Positions 26,508-34,616 of a stretch of DNA of 61,677 nt are shown in pieces. The notes below the pieces were generated by a model. That model did no database searches, had not been told where the DNA came from, and saw only the letters and a list, made by a program, of their open reading frames with translations. The stretch's first letter is position 1; each line of letters starts with the position of its first letter. Source of the DNA: Rhodobacterales bacterium (GTDB lineage Bacteria; Pseudomonadota; Alphaproteobacteria; Rhodobacterales; Rhodobacteraceae); NCBI GenBank assembly GCA_030540655.1, contig JAUNVT010000005.1, positions 1-61,677 of the forward strand, read 5' to 3'. A program made the position numbers and the translations under genes.

Positions 26508-27104
26508 TCAGATGCCGCCGCGCGCCTTCAGCGCCTCGGCCACATGCTCGGCGTCATCGATCGCGATCAGGGTGAAGGGCAGCACGATCCGCCATCCGGG
26601 CCGGCGCGGCGAGCGCGCGCGCCATGCCCGCGTCAACGCGCCTCCCTTCTGCGCCAGCATTGGCGCGAAGCGGATGACGAGCGCGATCCCCATCTCCAGC
26701 GTGCGCGTCTGCAAGCCGAACCGGCGCAAGGGTCCGGCAAGCCACCGCACGACCGCCACCATATCGGACAGCCGCGTCGTCATCGTGACCAGATTCGCGA
26801 GCCCCACCGCCGTGACCAGCCGCAATCCGATCACCGCACCCTGCGCCGGTGTCGCGGTGACCAGATGCCATACCAGAATGACCGCCAGAAATGGCCAGAG
26901 CATCCGCAGCCGCGCCATGCCGCTGCGGAAGAACAACCAACCGGGCGCGGCATAAAACACCAGCATCCCGGCAAACGCCGCCGCCTGCCCCGGCAGATTG
27001 TCCAAACCAAAGAGCAGCATGGTCGCCACGCAGAGCGCCGCCAGCTTTACCCCCGCCGGCCAGCGATGGGCGCGCGTTTCAACCGGCGAGGTCAGAGATA
27101 TCAT
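26508..27104 (-). CDS. bioN: Biotin ECF transporter T component BioN
   Basis: A 198-residue EcfT-like membrane protein with about four to five helices and the T-component coupling region with Arg-containing helices (FAPMLAQKGGALTRAWRARS). It couples ATP hydrolysis by BioM to BioY. The ATG at 27104 is inside the end of bioM, an overlap of 26 bp; longer in-frame sequence is bioM coding. It is second in the bioM-bioN-bioY order. Confidence 0.9.
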   Translation of the reverse strand: MISLTSPVETRAHRWPAGVKLAALCVATMLLFGLDNLPGQAAAFAGMLVFYAAPGWLFFRSGMARLRMLWPFLAVILVWHLVTATPAQGAVIGLRLVTAVGLANLVTMTTRLSDMVAVVRWLAGPLRRFGLQTRTLEMGIALVIRFAPMLAQKGGALTRAWRARSPRRPGWRIVLPFTLIAIDDAEHVAEALKARGGI

Positions 27105-27801
27105 CCATCCCTCCCAACCGCTCCATATCTTCGGTAAAGGCTGCCAGAACAGCCGGAGCCGCGCCATCACTGGCGATGCGCCCATCCGCGATCCAGAGCG
27201 CACGTTCATAGCCCGCCAGTGTCGCCGGATCGTGGGTGATATGGATCAGATGCGCATCGACCCTCTCCAGATAGCGCATCAGTTGCATCTGCGTTGGAAT
27301 ATCCAACCCCGACAGAGGTTCGTCCAGAACGATCAGGCGGGGGCGCATCGCCAGAATCGCCATCAGGCACAGCAGTTGTTTCTGACCCTGGCTGAGCGGG
27401 TGGACCGCAGCGCCCGCCCAGTGGCTTTTGCCGAATTGCTCCAGTATGGCGCAAACGCCTGCCGCAGCTTCGGCTTTGGAGTGCCCGAGCTGCGTCAGGC
27501 CGAATGCGATTTCCTCGTCCACGGTGGGAAAAATGATCTGATGGTCGGGGTTCTGGAACAGGATGCCCACAGTGCGGATCGCGGCCCGGCGGTCGCGCGC
27601 CACATACACGCCAAAGAGGCGCACCTCTCCGCTATCGGGTGCCTGAAGCCCCGCGATGACGCGCGCCAATGTGCTTTTGCCCGAGCCGTTGCGCCCCACG
27701 ATGCCAATGCGCCGCTGGTCTGCCTCCAGCGTGATGCCATGCAGGATCGCCCGCCCCTCAAGGGCGAGCGATACGTTTCTGAGTGTCAGTGGCTGCGCCA
27801 A
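27079..27801 (-). CDS. bioM: Biotin ECF transporter ATPase BioM
   Basis: A 240-residue EcfA-type ABC ATPase. Walker A is GRNGSGKS near 36, the Q-loop is FQNPDHQIIFPTV (the FQNPDxQ feature of ECF ATPases), the signature is LSQGQKQLLCLM, Walker B is LIVLDEPLSGLD and the H-loop is HITHDPATL. It starts with TTG at 27801. It is the first gene of the biotin uptake unit. Confidence 0.93.
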   Translation of the reverse strand: MAQPLTLRNVSLALEGRAILHGITLEADQRRIGIVGRNGSGKSTLARVIAGLQAPDSGEVRLFGVYVARDRRAAIRTVGILFQNPDHQIIFPTVDEEIAFGLTQLGHSKAEAAAGVCAILEQFGKSHWAGAAVHPLSQGQKQLLCLMAILAMRPRLIVLDEPLSGLDIPTQMQLMRYLERVDAHLIHITHDPATLAGYERALWIADGRIASDGAAPAVLAAFTEDMERLGGMDDISDLAG

Positions 27802-27864
27802 GTCCCGTCCGCCCGTTATGACCGTCCGGCCCGTTTAGCGTTGTGCGCGGACATTCCACAAGGC

Positions 27865-29379
27865 TCAGATATCGAACTTCACCCCTTGGGCCAGTGGCAG
27901 CGCGTCGGAATAGTTGATCGTGTTGGTCTGGCGCCGCATGTAACCCTTCCACGCATCCGAGCCCGATTCGCGCCCGCCACCCGTTTCCTTCTCGCCTCCA
28001 AACGCGCCACCGATCTCGGCACCCGAAGGCCCGATATTGACGTTGGCGATGCCGCAATCGCTCCCAGTATCGGAGACGAACTGCTCTGCCTCGCGCATGT
28101 TCAGGGTAAAGATACAGCTGGACAGGCCCTGTGGCACGTCGTTCTGCATCTCTATTGCTTCCTCCAGCGTCTCATATTCCATGACATACAGGATCGGGGC
28201 AAAAGTCTCGCGCTTCACGATCTCGCTCTGGCCGGGCATCACGGCAATGGCGGGTTTGACATAGACGCCGCCCTCGGCGCCCTCCGCCGCGCCGCCGCCG
28301 ATGATGGTGCCGCCTTGGGCGCGGGCGGCCTCCAGAGCGCGCTCCATCCCCTCACCCGCCGCCGTGTCGATCAGCGGGCCGATCAGCGTATCCGCCTCCA
28401 GCGGGTTGCCGATGGGCAGGCCGGAATAGGCTTTCTCAAGGCGCGACACCAGATCATCCTTGATGGATCTGTGCACGATCAGGCGGCGCAGCGATGTGCA
28501 GCGTTGCCCCGCCGTGCCCACGGCCGAAAACGTAATCGCGCGCACCGCCATGTCCAGATCAGCGGATGGCGCGACGATCATCGCGTTGTTGCCGCCCAGT
28601 TCCAGAATGCAGCGCCCGAAACGTTCGGCCACTTTGGGACCTACCGCACGGCCCATCCGGGTAGAGCCGGTGGCCGAGATGACCGGCACATCGCGGGATG
28701 CGGCCAGCGCCTCGCCCAGATCCGCGCCCCCCACGACGACCTGAAGCAGATGCTCGGGCGCGTCATCGCCAAAGCGCGCCACCGCCCGCGCCATGATATT
28801 GGCCGAGGCAAGCGCGGTCAGCGGTGTCTTTTCGGACGGCTTCCAGATTACCGGAGCGCCGCAGACAAAGGCCAGCGCCGAATTCCACGCCCAGGGCGCC
28901 ACCGGAAAGTTGAAGGCGGTGATTACGCCGGCAGGTCCCATCGGGTGCCATGTCTCCATCATGCGGTGGCCCGGCCGTTCGGACGCAATGGTCAGGCCAT
29001 AAAGCTGGCGCGACAGGCCCACGGCGAAATCGCAGATGTCGATCATTTCCTGCACTTCTCCGAGACCTTCGGAAACGATCTTGCCTGCCTCCCAGCTTAC
29101 CAGAGCCCCCAGATCATCCTTGGCACTCCGCAGCTCCTCGCCCAGAAGGCGAACCAGTTCGCCCCGGCGCGGCGCGGGAACCTGCCGCCACGCCTTGTAC
29201 GCGGTTTGCGCATTCGCAATCACAGCTTCCATATCGGCGCCGCCGGTTTCTGCCAGGTCCGCCATCAGGCTGCCATCGACCGGGGAATGGACGGCCAGCG
29301 TGCCACCGGTCAGATCGCCCTCCTTCAGGCCCAGACCCGCCAGAACGGATTTCAGCGATGTGTCGTGCGAGGTGCTCAT
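27865..29379 (-). CDS. amaB: 2-aminoadipate semialdehyde / piperidine-6-carboxylate dehydrogenase (ALDH7)
   Basis: A 504-residue aldehyde dehydrogenase of the ALDH7 group, oxidising 2-aminoadipate 6-semialdehyde (from lysine) to 2-aminoadipate with NAD. The catalytic Cys is C294 in GQRCTSLRR, and ELGGNN holds the general-base Glu. FNFPVAPWAWNSALAFVCG and the C-terminal GESGSDAWKGYMRRQTNTINYS segment are ALDH7 features. It follows the lysine 6-dehydrogenase/saccharopine dehydrogenase gene by 9 bp, forming a two-gene lysine breakdown unit. Confidence 0.92.
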   Translation of the reverse strand: MSTSHDTSLKSVLAGLGLKEGDLTGGTLAVHSPVDGSLMADLAETGGADMEAVIANAQTAYKAWRQVPAPRRGELVRLLGEELRSAKDDLGALVSWEAGKIVSEGLGEVQEMIDICDFAVGLSRQLYGLTIASERPGHRMMETWHPMGPAGVITAFNFPVAPWAWNSALAFVCGAPVIWKPSEKTPLTALASANIMARAVARFGDDAPEHLLQVVVGGADLGEALAASRDVPVISATGSTRMGRAVGPKVAERFGRCILELGGNNAMIVAPSADLDMAVRAITFSAVGTAGQRCTSLRRLIVHRSIKDDLVSRLEKAYSGLPIGNPLEADTLIGPLIDTAAGEGMERALEAARAQGGTIIGGGAAEGAEGGVYVKPAIAVMPGQSEIVKRETFAPILYVMEYETLEEAIEMQNDVPQGLSSCIFTLNMREAEQFVSDTGSDCGIANVNIGPSGAEIGGAFGGEKETGGGRESGSDAWKGYMRRQTNTINYSDALPLAQGVKFDI

Positions 29380-29388
29380 GGCATGCTC

Positions 29389-30483
29389 CTATTCAGTAAC
29401 GTTGCCCGGTGCGTAAAGCGCGCCGAACCCGGTGGCAAGGAAGTCGGACAACTGTACCTGCTCCTGCCCGACAAATCCGGCGGACGGCAGCTTGCCCGTG
29501 CGCATCAGATCGACCGCGGCCAGAATTCCGGCAGCCGTGGTAATCTGGATTGCGCTCCAGTGCCTGCCATCGATCTGCCGCGCGACGGTCTTGTTGATGA
29601 GACTGCGCTCGCGCAGTACGCCGTCCTTATGCCCGGTGGCCGTGCAATAGACCAGCACGACGTCCTGATCGGTGCGTGGCAGGGCGGTCTCGAAAATATC
29701 CTTCAGCAGATCGCGCCGCCGCTCCAGCCCCAGATCATGCAGCAACAGCTTCAGGATCGCGCAATGGCCCGGATAGCGGATGGTGCGGTATGTGACGCGC
29801 CGGGCACGCCCTTTCAGCGTTTCAGCCAGCGTGCCCAGCCCGCCTGAAGTGTTGAAACATTCATATTCCAGCCCATCATGGGTCAGCTCCTCCAGATCCT
29901 CCAGCGGAGCAAGATAACGCATCTCTCCATCCACCAATGCGGTGCAGGGGTTGCAATATTCGTTGATCAGCCCGTCCGTCGACCATGTCAGGTTGTATTT
30001 CAGTGCATTTGTCGGATAAAGCGGCAGCGCACCAACCCGCAGCGACAGCGTATCAAGCGCGTCGAACTGCGCGGCCAGACTGGCGCCCGCGATGCCGACG
30101 AAACCCGGCGCAAGTCCGCATTGCGGCATGAAGGCCGTCCGTGCGCCCGCCGCCAGATCCTGCACGGCGCGCGTGGCGGCCACATCCTCGGTCAGGTCAA
30201 AATAATGCGCGCCCGCGGCCTTCGCAGCGCCCGCGATCTGCGGCGTCAGGAAAAACGGCGCGGCGCTGATGACTGCATGGTGCCCTGTCACTGCTTCGGT
30301 CAGCGCGGCGGTATTGCCTACATCTGCCTCGGCAACCGCAATCCCTGCATCCGCCACCCGCTTCAGCCCGGCCGCGTCGCGGTCCACCACCGTCACACGA
30401 TAATCCGGCGCGCCTTGCAGCAATGTGGCGATCATCTGCCCGATATTGCCCGCGCCGATGACGGCAATGTTCCAGCTCTGCAT
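29389..30483 (-). CDS. Lysine 6-dehydrogenase / saccharopine dehydrogenase-family protein
   Basis: A 364-residue saccharopine dehydrogenase-like reductase with Rossmann G10-A-G-N-I-G15 and the Sacchrp_dh catalytic region [12 protein letters not shown] ... [15 protein letters not shown]. The length and the pairing with the downstream semialdehyde dehydrogenase fit lysine 6-dehydrogenase, which converts lysine directly to the semialdehyde. A separate lysine-ketoglutarate reductase is not present here, which slightly disfavours the saccharopine route. The direct substrate needs assay. Confidence 0.82.
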   Translation of the reverse strand: MQSWNIAVIGAGNIGQMIATLLQGAPDYRVTVVDRDAAGLKRVADAGIAVAEADVGNTAALTEAVTGHHAVISAAPFFLTPQIAGAAKAAGAHYFDLTEDVAATRAVQDLAAGARTAFMPQCGLAPGFVGIAGASLAAQFDALDTLSLRVGALPLYPTNALKYNLTWSTDGLINEYCNPCTALVDGEMRYLAPLEDLEELTHDGLEYECFNTSGGLGTLAETLKGRARRVTYRTIRYPGHCAILKLLLHDLGLERRRDLLKDIFETALPRTDQDVVLVYCTATGHKDGVLRERSLINKTVARQIDGRHWSAIQITTAAGILAAVDLMRTGKLPSAGFVGQEQVQLSDFLATGFGALYAPGNVTE

Positions 30484-30549
30484 ATGCGCTCCCTTATAGC
30501 GTCGAACGGATCATCACGTGCCCCGCCTTGGCGTGTCAAGCGCAGCGTC

Positions 30550-30585
30550 ATTGCCCGCTTGCACCCCGGCCGGGCGGCGGGCAAT
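30550..30585. repeat. Perfect 9-bp inverted repeat upstream of E1 gene
   Basis: ATTGCCCGC (30550-30558) and GCGGGCAAT (30577-30585) flank 18 bp that contain a nested CCCGGCCGGG palindrome. It sits between the divergent lysine and E1 genes, 36 bp before the E1 start. Could be an operator or a leader hairpin. Confidence 0.5.
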
Positions 30586-30620
30586 GTGCCCTGCAAACCG
30601 CTCAAAGACCGGAGCCACCG

Positions 30621-32801
30621 ATGGACCGCGCAGAAATCGTGCATGAAAACTTCCTTGCCCGCGTGGCCTCGGGCGATCTGCCCCAGGGCGCGGCGCCGGA
30701 CGGCACGCTCAGCGCCACGGAGGCGGTGATGCTCTACCGTGCACAATGCCTCAGCCGTGCGCTGGACCGCACCAGCCGCGCGATGCAAAAGGCGGGGCAA
30801 GGGTTCTATACCATCGGATCTTCCGGGCACGAGGGGATGGCGGCGGTTGCCCATTCCCTGCGCCCGGACGATATCGCCTTCCTGCATTACCGGGATGCGG
30901 CGTTCCAGATCGCCCGCGCGGGCCAGGTGCCGGGGCAGTCGATCACATGGGACATGCTGCTCAGCTTCGCCTGCTCGTCCGAGGATCCGATTTCAGGCGG
31001 TCGTCACAAAGTGCTGGGCTCGCGCGCGCTGATGATCCCGCCGCAAACTTCGACCATCGCGAGCCATCTGCCCAAGGCGGTCGGCGCGGCCTACGGGCTG
31101 GGCCTTGCGCGGCGGCGCCCGCCCGAACACCGGATGTTGCCGCAGGATGGTATCGCCATGGCGTCCTTTGGCGACGCGTCGATCAACCATTCCACCGCGC
31201 AGGGGGCGATCAACACGGCCGGTTGGGCCGCCGTGCAATCCGTGCCCCTGCCCCTGCTGCTGGTCTGCGAGGATAACGGAATCGGCATCTCGACCCAGAC
31301 CCCCAAAGGCTGGATCGCGGCCAGCATGCAGCACCGTCCCGGGATCCGCTATTTCCACGCCAACGCGCTGGACGTTTACGAAACCGCGCGTGTCACCGCC
31401 GAGGCCGCGCATTTCGTGCGCAGCCAGCGCAAACCGGCGTTTCTGCATCTCACCATGGTGCGGCTTTACGGGCATGCGGGCGCGGACTTGCCCACCACCT
31501 ACCTGCCCAAAGCACAGGTCGAGGCGGAGGAAGCGAACGATCCGCTGCTGCACACCGTGCGCCTGCTGGAGAAGACAGGCGCACTGGAGCGTGGCGATGC
31601 GCTGAGCATCTACCACGAGACGAACGTCCGGGTGGCCTGCGTGGCCGAGGAGGCCGCCAGCCGGCCTCGTCTGAGAACCGCCGCCGATGTCATGGCCACC
31701 ATCATCCCTCCCAAACGCGTCTGCGCGCCCACCAACGGCCCCGACGCTGAGGCGCGCGAGGCCGCCTTTGGCAGCGACATCAAACAGATGGACCAGCCCC
31801 AGCCGATGAGCCGCCTGATCAACTGGGCGCTGACCGACCTGATGCTGGCCCATGGCGAGATCGTCGTGATGGGCGAGGATGTGGGCCGCAAGGGCGGGGT
31901 CTATGGCGTGACCCAGCGGCTGCACCAGCGGTTCGGCACGGACCGGGTGATCGATACGCTGCTGGACGAGCAGAGCATCCTTGGCCTTGCCATCGGCATG
32001 GCGCATAACGGGTTCATCCCGATGCCGGAAATCCAGTTTCTGGCCTATCTGCACAATGCCGAGGATCAGCTGCGCGGCGAGGCGGCGACCCTGCCCTTCT
32101 TCAGCCGGGGGCAGTTCACCAACCCGATGGTGCTGCGTATTGCCGGGCTTGGCTACCAGAAGGGGTTCGGCGGGCATTTCCACAATGACAACAGCCTTGC
32201 CGTGCTGCGCGACATTCCGGGGCTGATCGTCGCCTGCCCCTCCAACGGGCCGGACGCCGCGATGATGCTGCGCGAATCCGTGCGCCTTGCGCGCGAGGAG
32301 CAGCGCGTGGTGGTGTTTGTCGAGCCCATCGCGCTCTACCCCATGCGCGATCTGCACGCACCCGGCGATAACGGCTGGTTGGGCACCTATCCGGCTCCTG
32401 ATGAGCGGATCCCGCTGGACAGTGTCGGCGTTTTTGGGCAGGGCAAGGATCTGGCGATCGTTACCTATGGCAACGGCTATCACCTGTCACGGCAGGCACA
32501 AGAGGTGCTGAAGCAGGAAGATATTGACGCCCGGGTGATCGATATGCGTTGGATCGACCCGGTGCCGGAACGGGCGCTGCTGGACGCCACAAGAGGATGC
32601 AGATCCGTGCTGATCGTCGATGAATGTCGCCGCACCGGCGGGCAGGCCGAAGGGCTTATGGCACTTTTTGTCGAACGTGCGGAACTTCCGGTGAGCCGCC
32701 TGACCGCCGAGGACAGCTTTATCGCCACCGGGCCCGCTTATGCGGCAACGATGCCGTCACGCGATGGCATTGTGGCGGCGGCAAGGGAGGCGTGCGAATG
32801 A
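30621..32801 (+). CDS. Fused alpha/beta 2-oxoacid dehydrogenase E1 component
   Basis: A 726-residue thiamin-diphosphate enzyme with E1-alpha (about 1-390) joined to E1-beta (from about 400, MSRLINWALTDLMLAHG). The ThDP motif begins F183-G-D-A-S187 and ends in CEDNGIGIST; Ala replaces the usual Gly after Asp185. The beta half has VVMGEDVGRKGGVYG, DTLLDEQSILGLAIGMA and a C-terminal transketolase-C domain. It is paired with an acyltransferase by ATGA overlap. No E2 or E3 gene is nearby, so the lipoyl partner must be elsewhere or the reaction differs. Substrate unknown; lysine-derived 2-oxoadipate is one guess from context. Confidence 0.85.
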   Translation: MDRAEIVHENFLARVASGDLPQGAAPDGTLSATEAVMLYRAQCLSRALDRTSRAMQKAGQGFYTIGSSGHEGMAAVAHSLRPDDIAFLHYRDAAFQIARAGQVPGQSITWDMLLSFACSSEDPISGGRHKVLGSRALMIPPQTSTIASHLPKAVGAAYGLGLARRRPPEHRMLPQDGIAMASFGDASINHSTAQGAINTAGWAAVQSVPLPLLLVCEDNGIGISTQTPKGWIAASMQHRPGIRYFHANALDVYETARVTAEAAHFVRSQRKPAFLHLTMVRLYGHAGADLPTTYLPKAQVEAEEANDPLLHTVRLLEKTGALERGDALSIYHETNVRVACVAEEAASRPRLRTAADVMATIIPPKRVCAPTNGPDAEAREAAFGSDIKQMDQPQPMSRLINWALTDLMLAHGEIVVMGEDVGRKGGVYGVTQRLHQRFGTDRVIDTLLDEQSILGLAIGMAHNGFIPMPEIQFLAYLHNAEDQLRGEAATLPFFSRGQFTNPMVLRIAGLGYQKGFGGHFHNDNSLAVLRDIPGLIVACPSNGPDAAMMLRESVRLAREEQRVVVFVEPIALYPMRDLHAPGDNGWLGTYPAPDERIPLDSVGVFGQGKDLAIVTYGNGYHLSRQAQEVLKQEDIDARVIDMRWIDPVPERALLDATRGCRSVLIVDECRRTGGQAEGLMALFVERAELPVSRLTAEDSFIATGPAYAATMPSRDGIVAAAREACE

Positions 32802-33826
32802 CTTGCCGCGCCGTTTTGATCTGCCCCGGACGGGGCACCTATAACAAGCCTGAACTGGGTTACTTGCGCCGCCATCACGCAGGCCACCCCCTGCTGGATA
32901 CATTTGACGATCTGCGTCGCGCGGGCGGCCAGACGCCGGTGACGGAGCTTGACGGCGCCGAGCGATTTTCAAATGCCGTGCACGGCGTCGGCGACGCGGC
33001 CTCGCCCTTGATCTATGCCGCCTCCTACCTCGACATGCTGGCGCTGGCGGAGGACATCGAGCTGGTGGCCGTCACCGGCAATTCGATGGGCTGGTATATT
33101 GCGCTGGCCGCCGCAGGTGCGCTGGATGCGGCGGGCGGGTTCAAGGTGGTGAACACCATGGGCCGCCTCATGCAGGAGGCCTCCATCGGCGGGCAGATCA
33201 TCTATCCCTGCACCGGCCCCGACTGGCGCGCAGACCCGGCGCGGCGTGCCGCCTTGCTGGACACGGTCGCACAAATCGACGCAGGGGCCGCCGTGCTGCG
33301 CCTTTCGATCGACCTTGGCGGCATGCTGGTTCTGGCGGGGGACGCGGCTGGGCTGGCCGCATTCGAAGCCTCTGTCCCCCGGCTGGATGGCCGGTTTCCC
33401 CTGCGCCTGCCGCATCATGCCGCGTTTCATACATATCTGCAGGAGCCGGTTGCCGAGCAAGGCAGGGCTGCCCTGCCAACGGATCTGTTCAACCCACCTG
33501 TGCTGCCGCTGATCGACGGGCGCGGCGCGATCTGGTGGCCCGGCGCCACCGATCCCGGCGCCTTGCGCGCCTATACGCTGGGCCATCAGGTGACGCAGAC
33601 CTATGATTTCACCCGCGCCATCCGGAATGCCGCGCGGGAATTTGCACCCGACATGTTCATCGTGACCGGGCCGGGCAACACGCTGGGCGGCGCCGTGGCG
33701 CAATCGCTGATCGCCTGCGGCTGGCAGGGGATGCACAGCAAGGCGGCATTTTCCCGCCGCCAGTCCGAAGCGCCGTTACTGGTTTCCATGGGGCTGGAGG
33801 ATCAGCGCGGAATCGTCACCGGCTAG
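32798..33826 (+). CDS. MCAT-like acyltransferase domain protein
   Basis: A 342-residue protein with a malonyl-CoA:ACP transacylase fold. The nucleophile elbow is G-N95-S96-M-G98 (GxSxG) and the His partner is H211 in AAFHTYLQ, so the catalytic dyad looks intact. The sequence differs from FabD: the nucleophile has NSMGWY instead of HSLGE and there is a long C-terminal part (GPGNTLGGAVAQSLIACG). Its start overlaps the E1 stop, so the two are co-translated. It probably transfers an acyl group related to the E1 product. No acyl carrier protein lies nearby. Confidence 0.75.
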   Translation: MTCRAVLICPGRGTYNKPELGYLRRHHAGHPLLDTFDDLRRAGGQTPVTELDGAERFSNAVHGVGDAASPLIYAASYLDMLALAEDIELVAVTGNSMGWYIALAAAGALDAAGGFKVVNTMGRLMQEASIGGQIIYPCTGPDWRADPARRAALLDTVAQIDAGAAVLRLSIDLGGMLVLAGDAAGLAAFEASVPRLDGRFPLRLPHHAAFHTYLQEPVAEQGRAALPTDLFNPPVLPLIDGRGAIWWPGATDPGALRAYTLGHQVTQTYDFTRAIRNAAREFAPDMFIVTGPGNTLGGAVAQSLIACGWQGMHSKAAFSRRQSEAPLLVSMGLEDQRGIVTG

Positions 33827-33830
33827 CGGG

Positions 33831-34616
33831 TCAGCGGCCCTTCCACACCGGATCGCGCTTCTCGGCAAAGGCGCGGGCACCCTCCTTCTGATCCTCCGAA
33901 GTATAGAGCCGCGCAACCGTGTCATACTGGCTGCGGGTGATCTTGTTCATGACGGTCTGGAAATCGCGGCCTTCGGCATCGCGCACGATCTCTTTCAGCG
34001 CCGCATAGACCAAGGGCGGCCCCCCCGCCAATTCATCTGCCAGCGCGCGCGCCTCGGTCATCAGGTCGGCGCCCGGCACGATACGGTTGATGAGCCCCCA
34101 GCGCGCGGCCTCTTCGGCATCCAGCCAGCGGCCGGTCAGGAGCATCTCCATCGCGATATGGTAGGGAATCCGCTTGGGCAGCTTGATGCTGGCCGCGTCC
34201 GCCACCGTACCCGACCGGATCTCAGGCAAGGCAAAGCTGGCATGATCGGCCGCCAGAATGAGGTCCGCACTCAGCGCCAGTTCGAGCCCGCCGCCGCAGC
34301 AGATACCATTGATCGCGGCAATGACCGGCTTGTTCAGACCGCGCAATTCCTGCAACCCGCCAAAACCACCGACGCCGTAATCGCCGTCCACCGCGTCACC
34401 ATCCGCCGCGGCTTTCAGATCCCAGCCGGGGCAAAAGAATTTCTCGCCTGCGCCAGTGACAAGGGCGACGCGCAGAGCGTCATTATCGCGAAAATCGGCA
34501 AAGATATCGCCCATGATCCGGCTGGTTTTCAGATCGATGGCATTGGCCTTGGGGCGGTCCAGCGTCACCTCCAGCACATGGCCACGAATTTCGGTGCGAA
34601 TGGGGCTGTCTGTCAT
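33831..34616 (-). CDS. caiD: CaiD-like enoyl-CoA hydratase (carnitinyl-CoA dehydratase)
   Basis: A 261-residue crotonase-fold enzyme. FCPGWDLKAAADGD and FALPEIRSG follow the CaiD pattern, and GGLQELRGLNKPVIAAINGICCGGGLELALSAD forms the oxyanion hole and helix. CaiD hydrates crotonobetainyl-CoA to carnitinyl-CoA. It ends the minus-strand operon next to an acyl-CoA synthetase and dehydrogenase, so it fits the carnitine/gamma-butyrobetaine route. The start overlaps the synthetase stop by 4 bp. Confidence 0.85.
   Translation of the reverse strand: MTDSPIRTEIRGHVLEVTLDRPKANAIDLKTSRIMGDIFADFRDNDALRVALVTGAGEKFFCPGWDLKAAADGDAVDGDYGVGGFGGLQELRGLNKPVIAAINGICCGGGLELALSADLILAADHASFALPEIRSGTVADAASIKLPKRIPYHIAMEMLLTGRWLDAEEAARWGLINRIVPGADLMTEARALADELAGGPPLVYAALKEIVRDAEGRDFQTVMNKITRSQYDTVARLYTSEDQKEGARAFAEKRDPVWKGR

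Noticed and set aside
26998..29847. Plus-strand open frame of 949 codons
   Set aside because: Antisense to bioN, bioM, the ALDH7 enzyme and the lysine dehydrogenase; no motif, low-complexity basic translation.
30621..32801. Firm assignment of the fused E1 as pyruvate or branched-chain dehydrogenase
   Set aside because: Motifs show only the ThDP E1 class. Without E2/E3 neighbours or substrate residues I can read, the substrate stays open.
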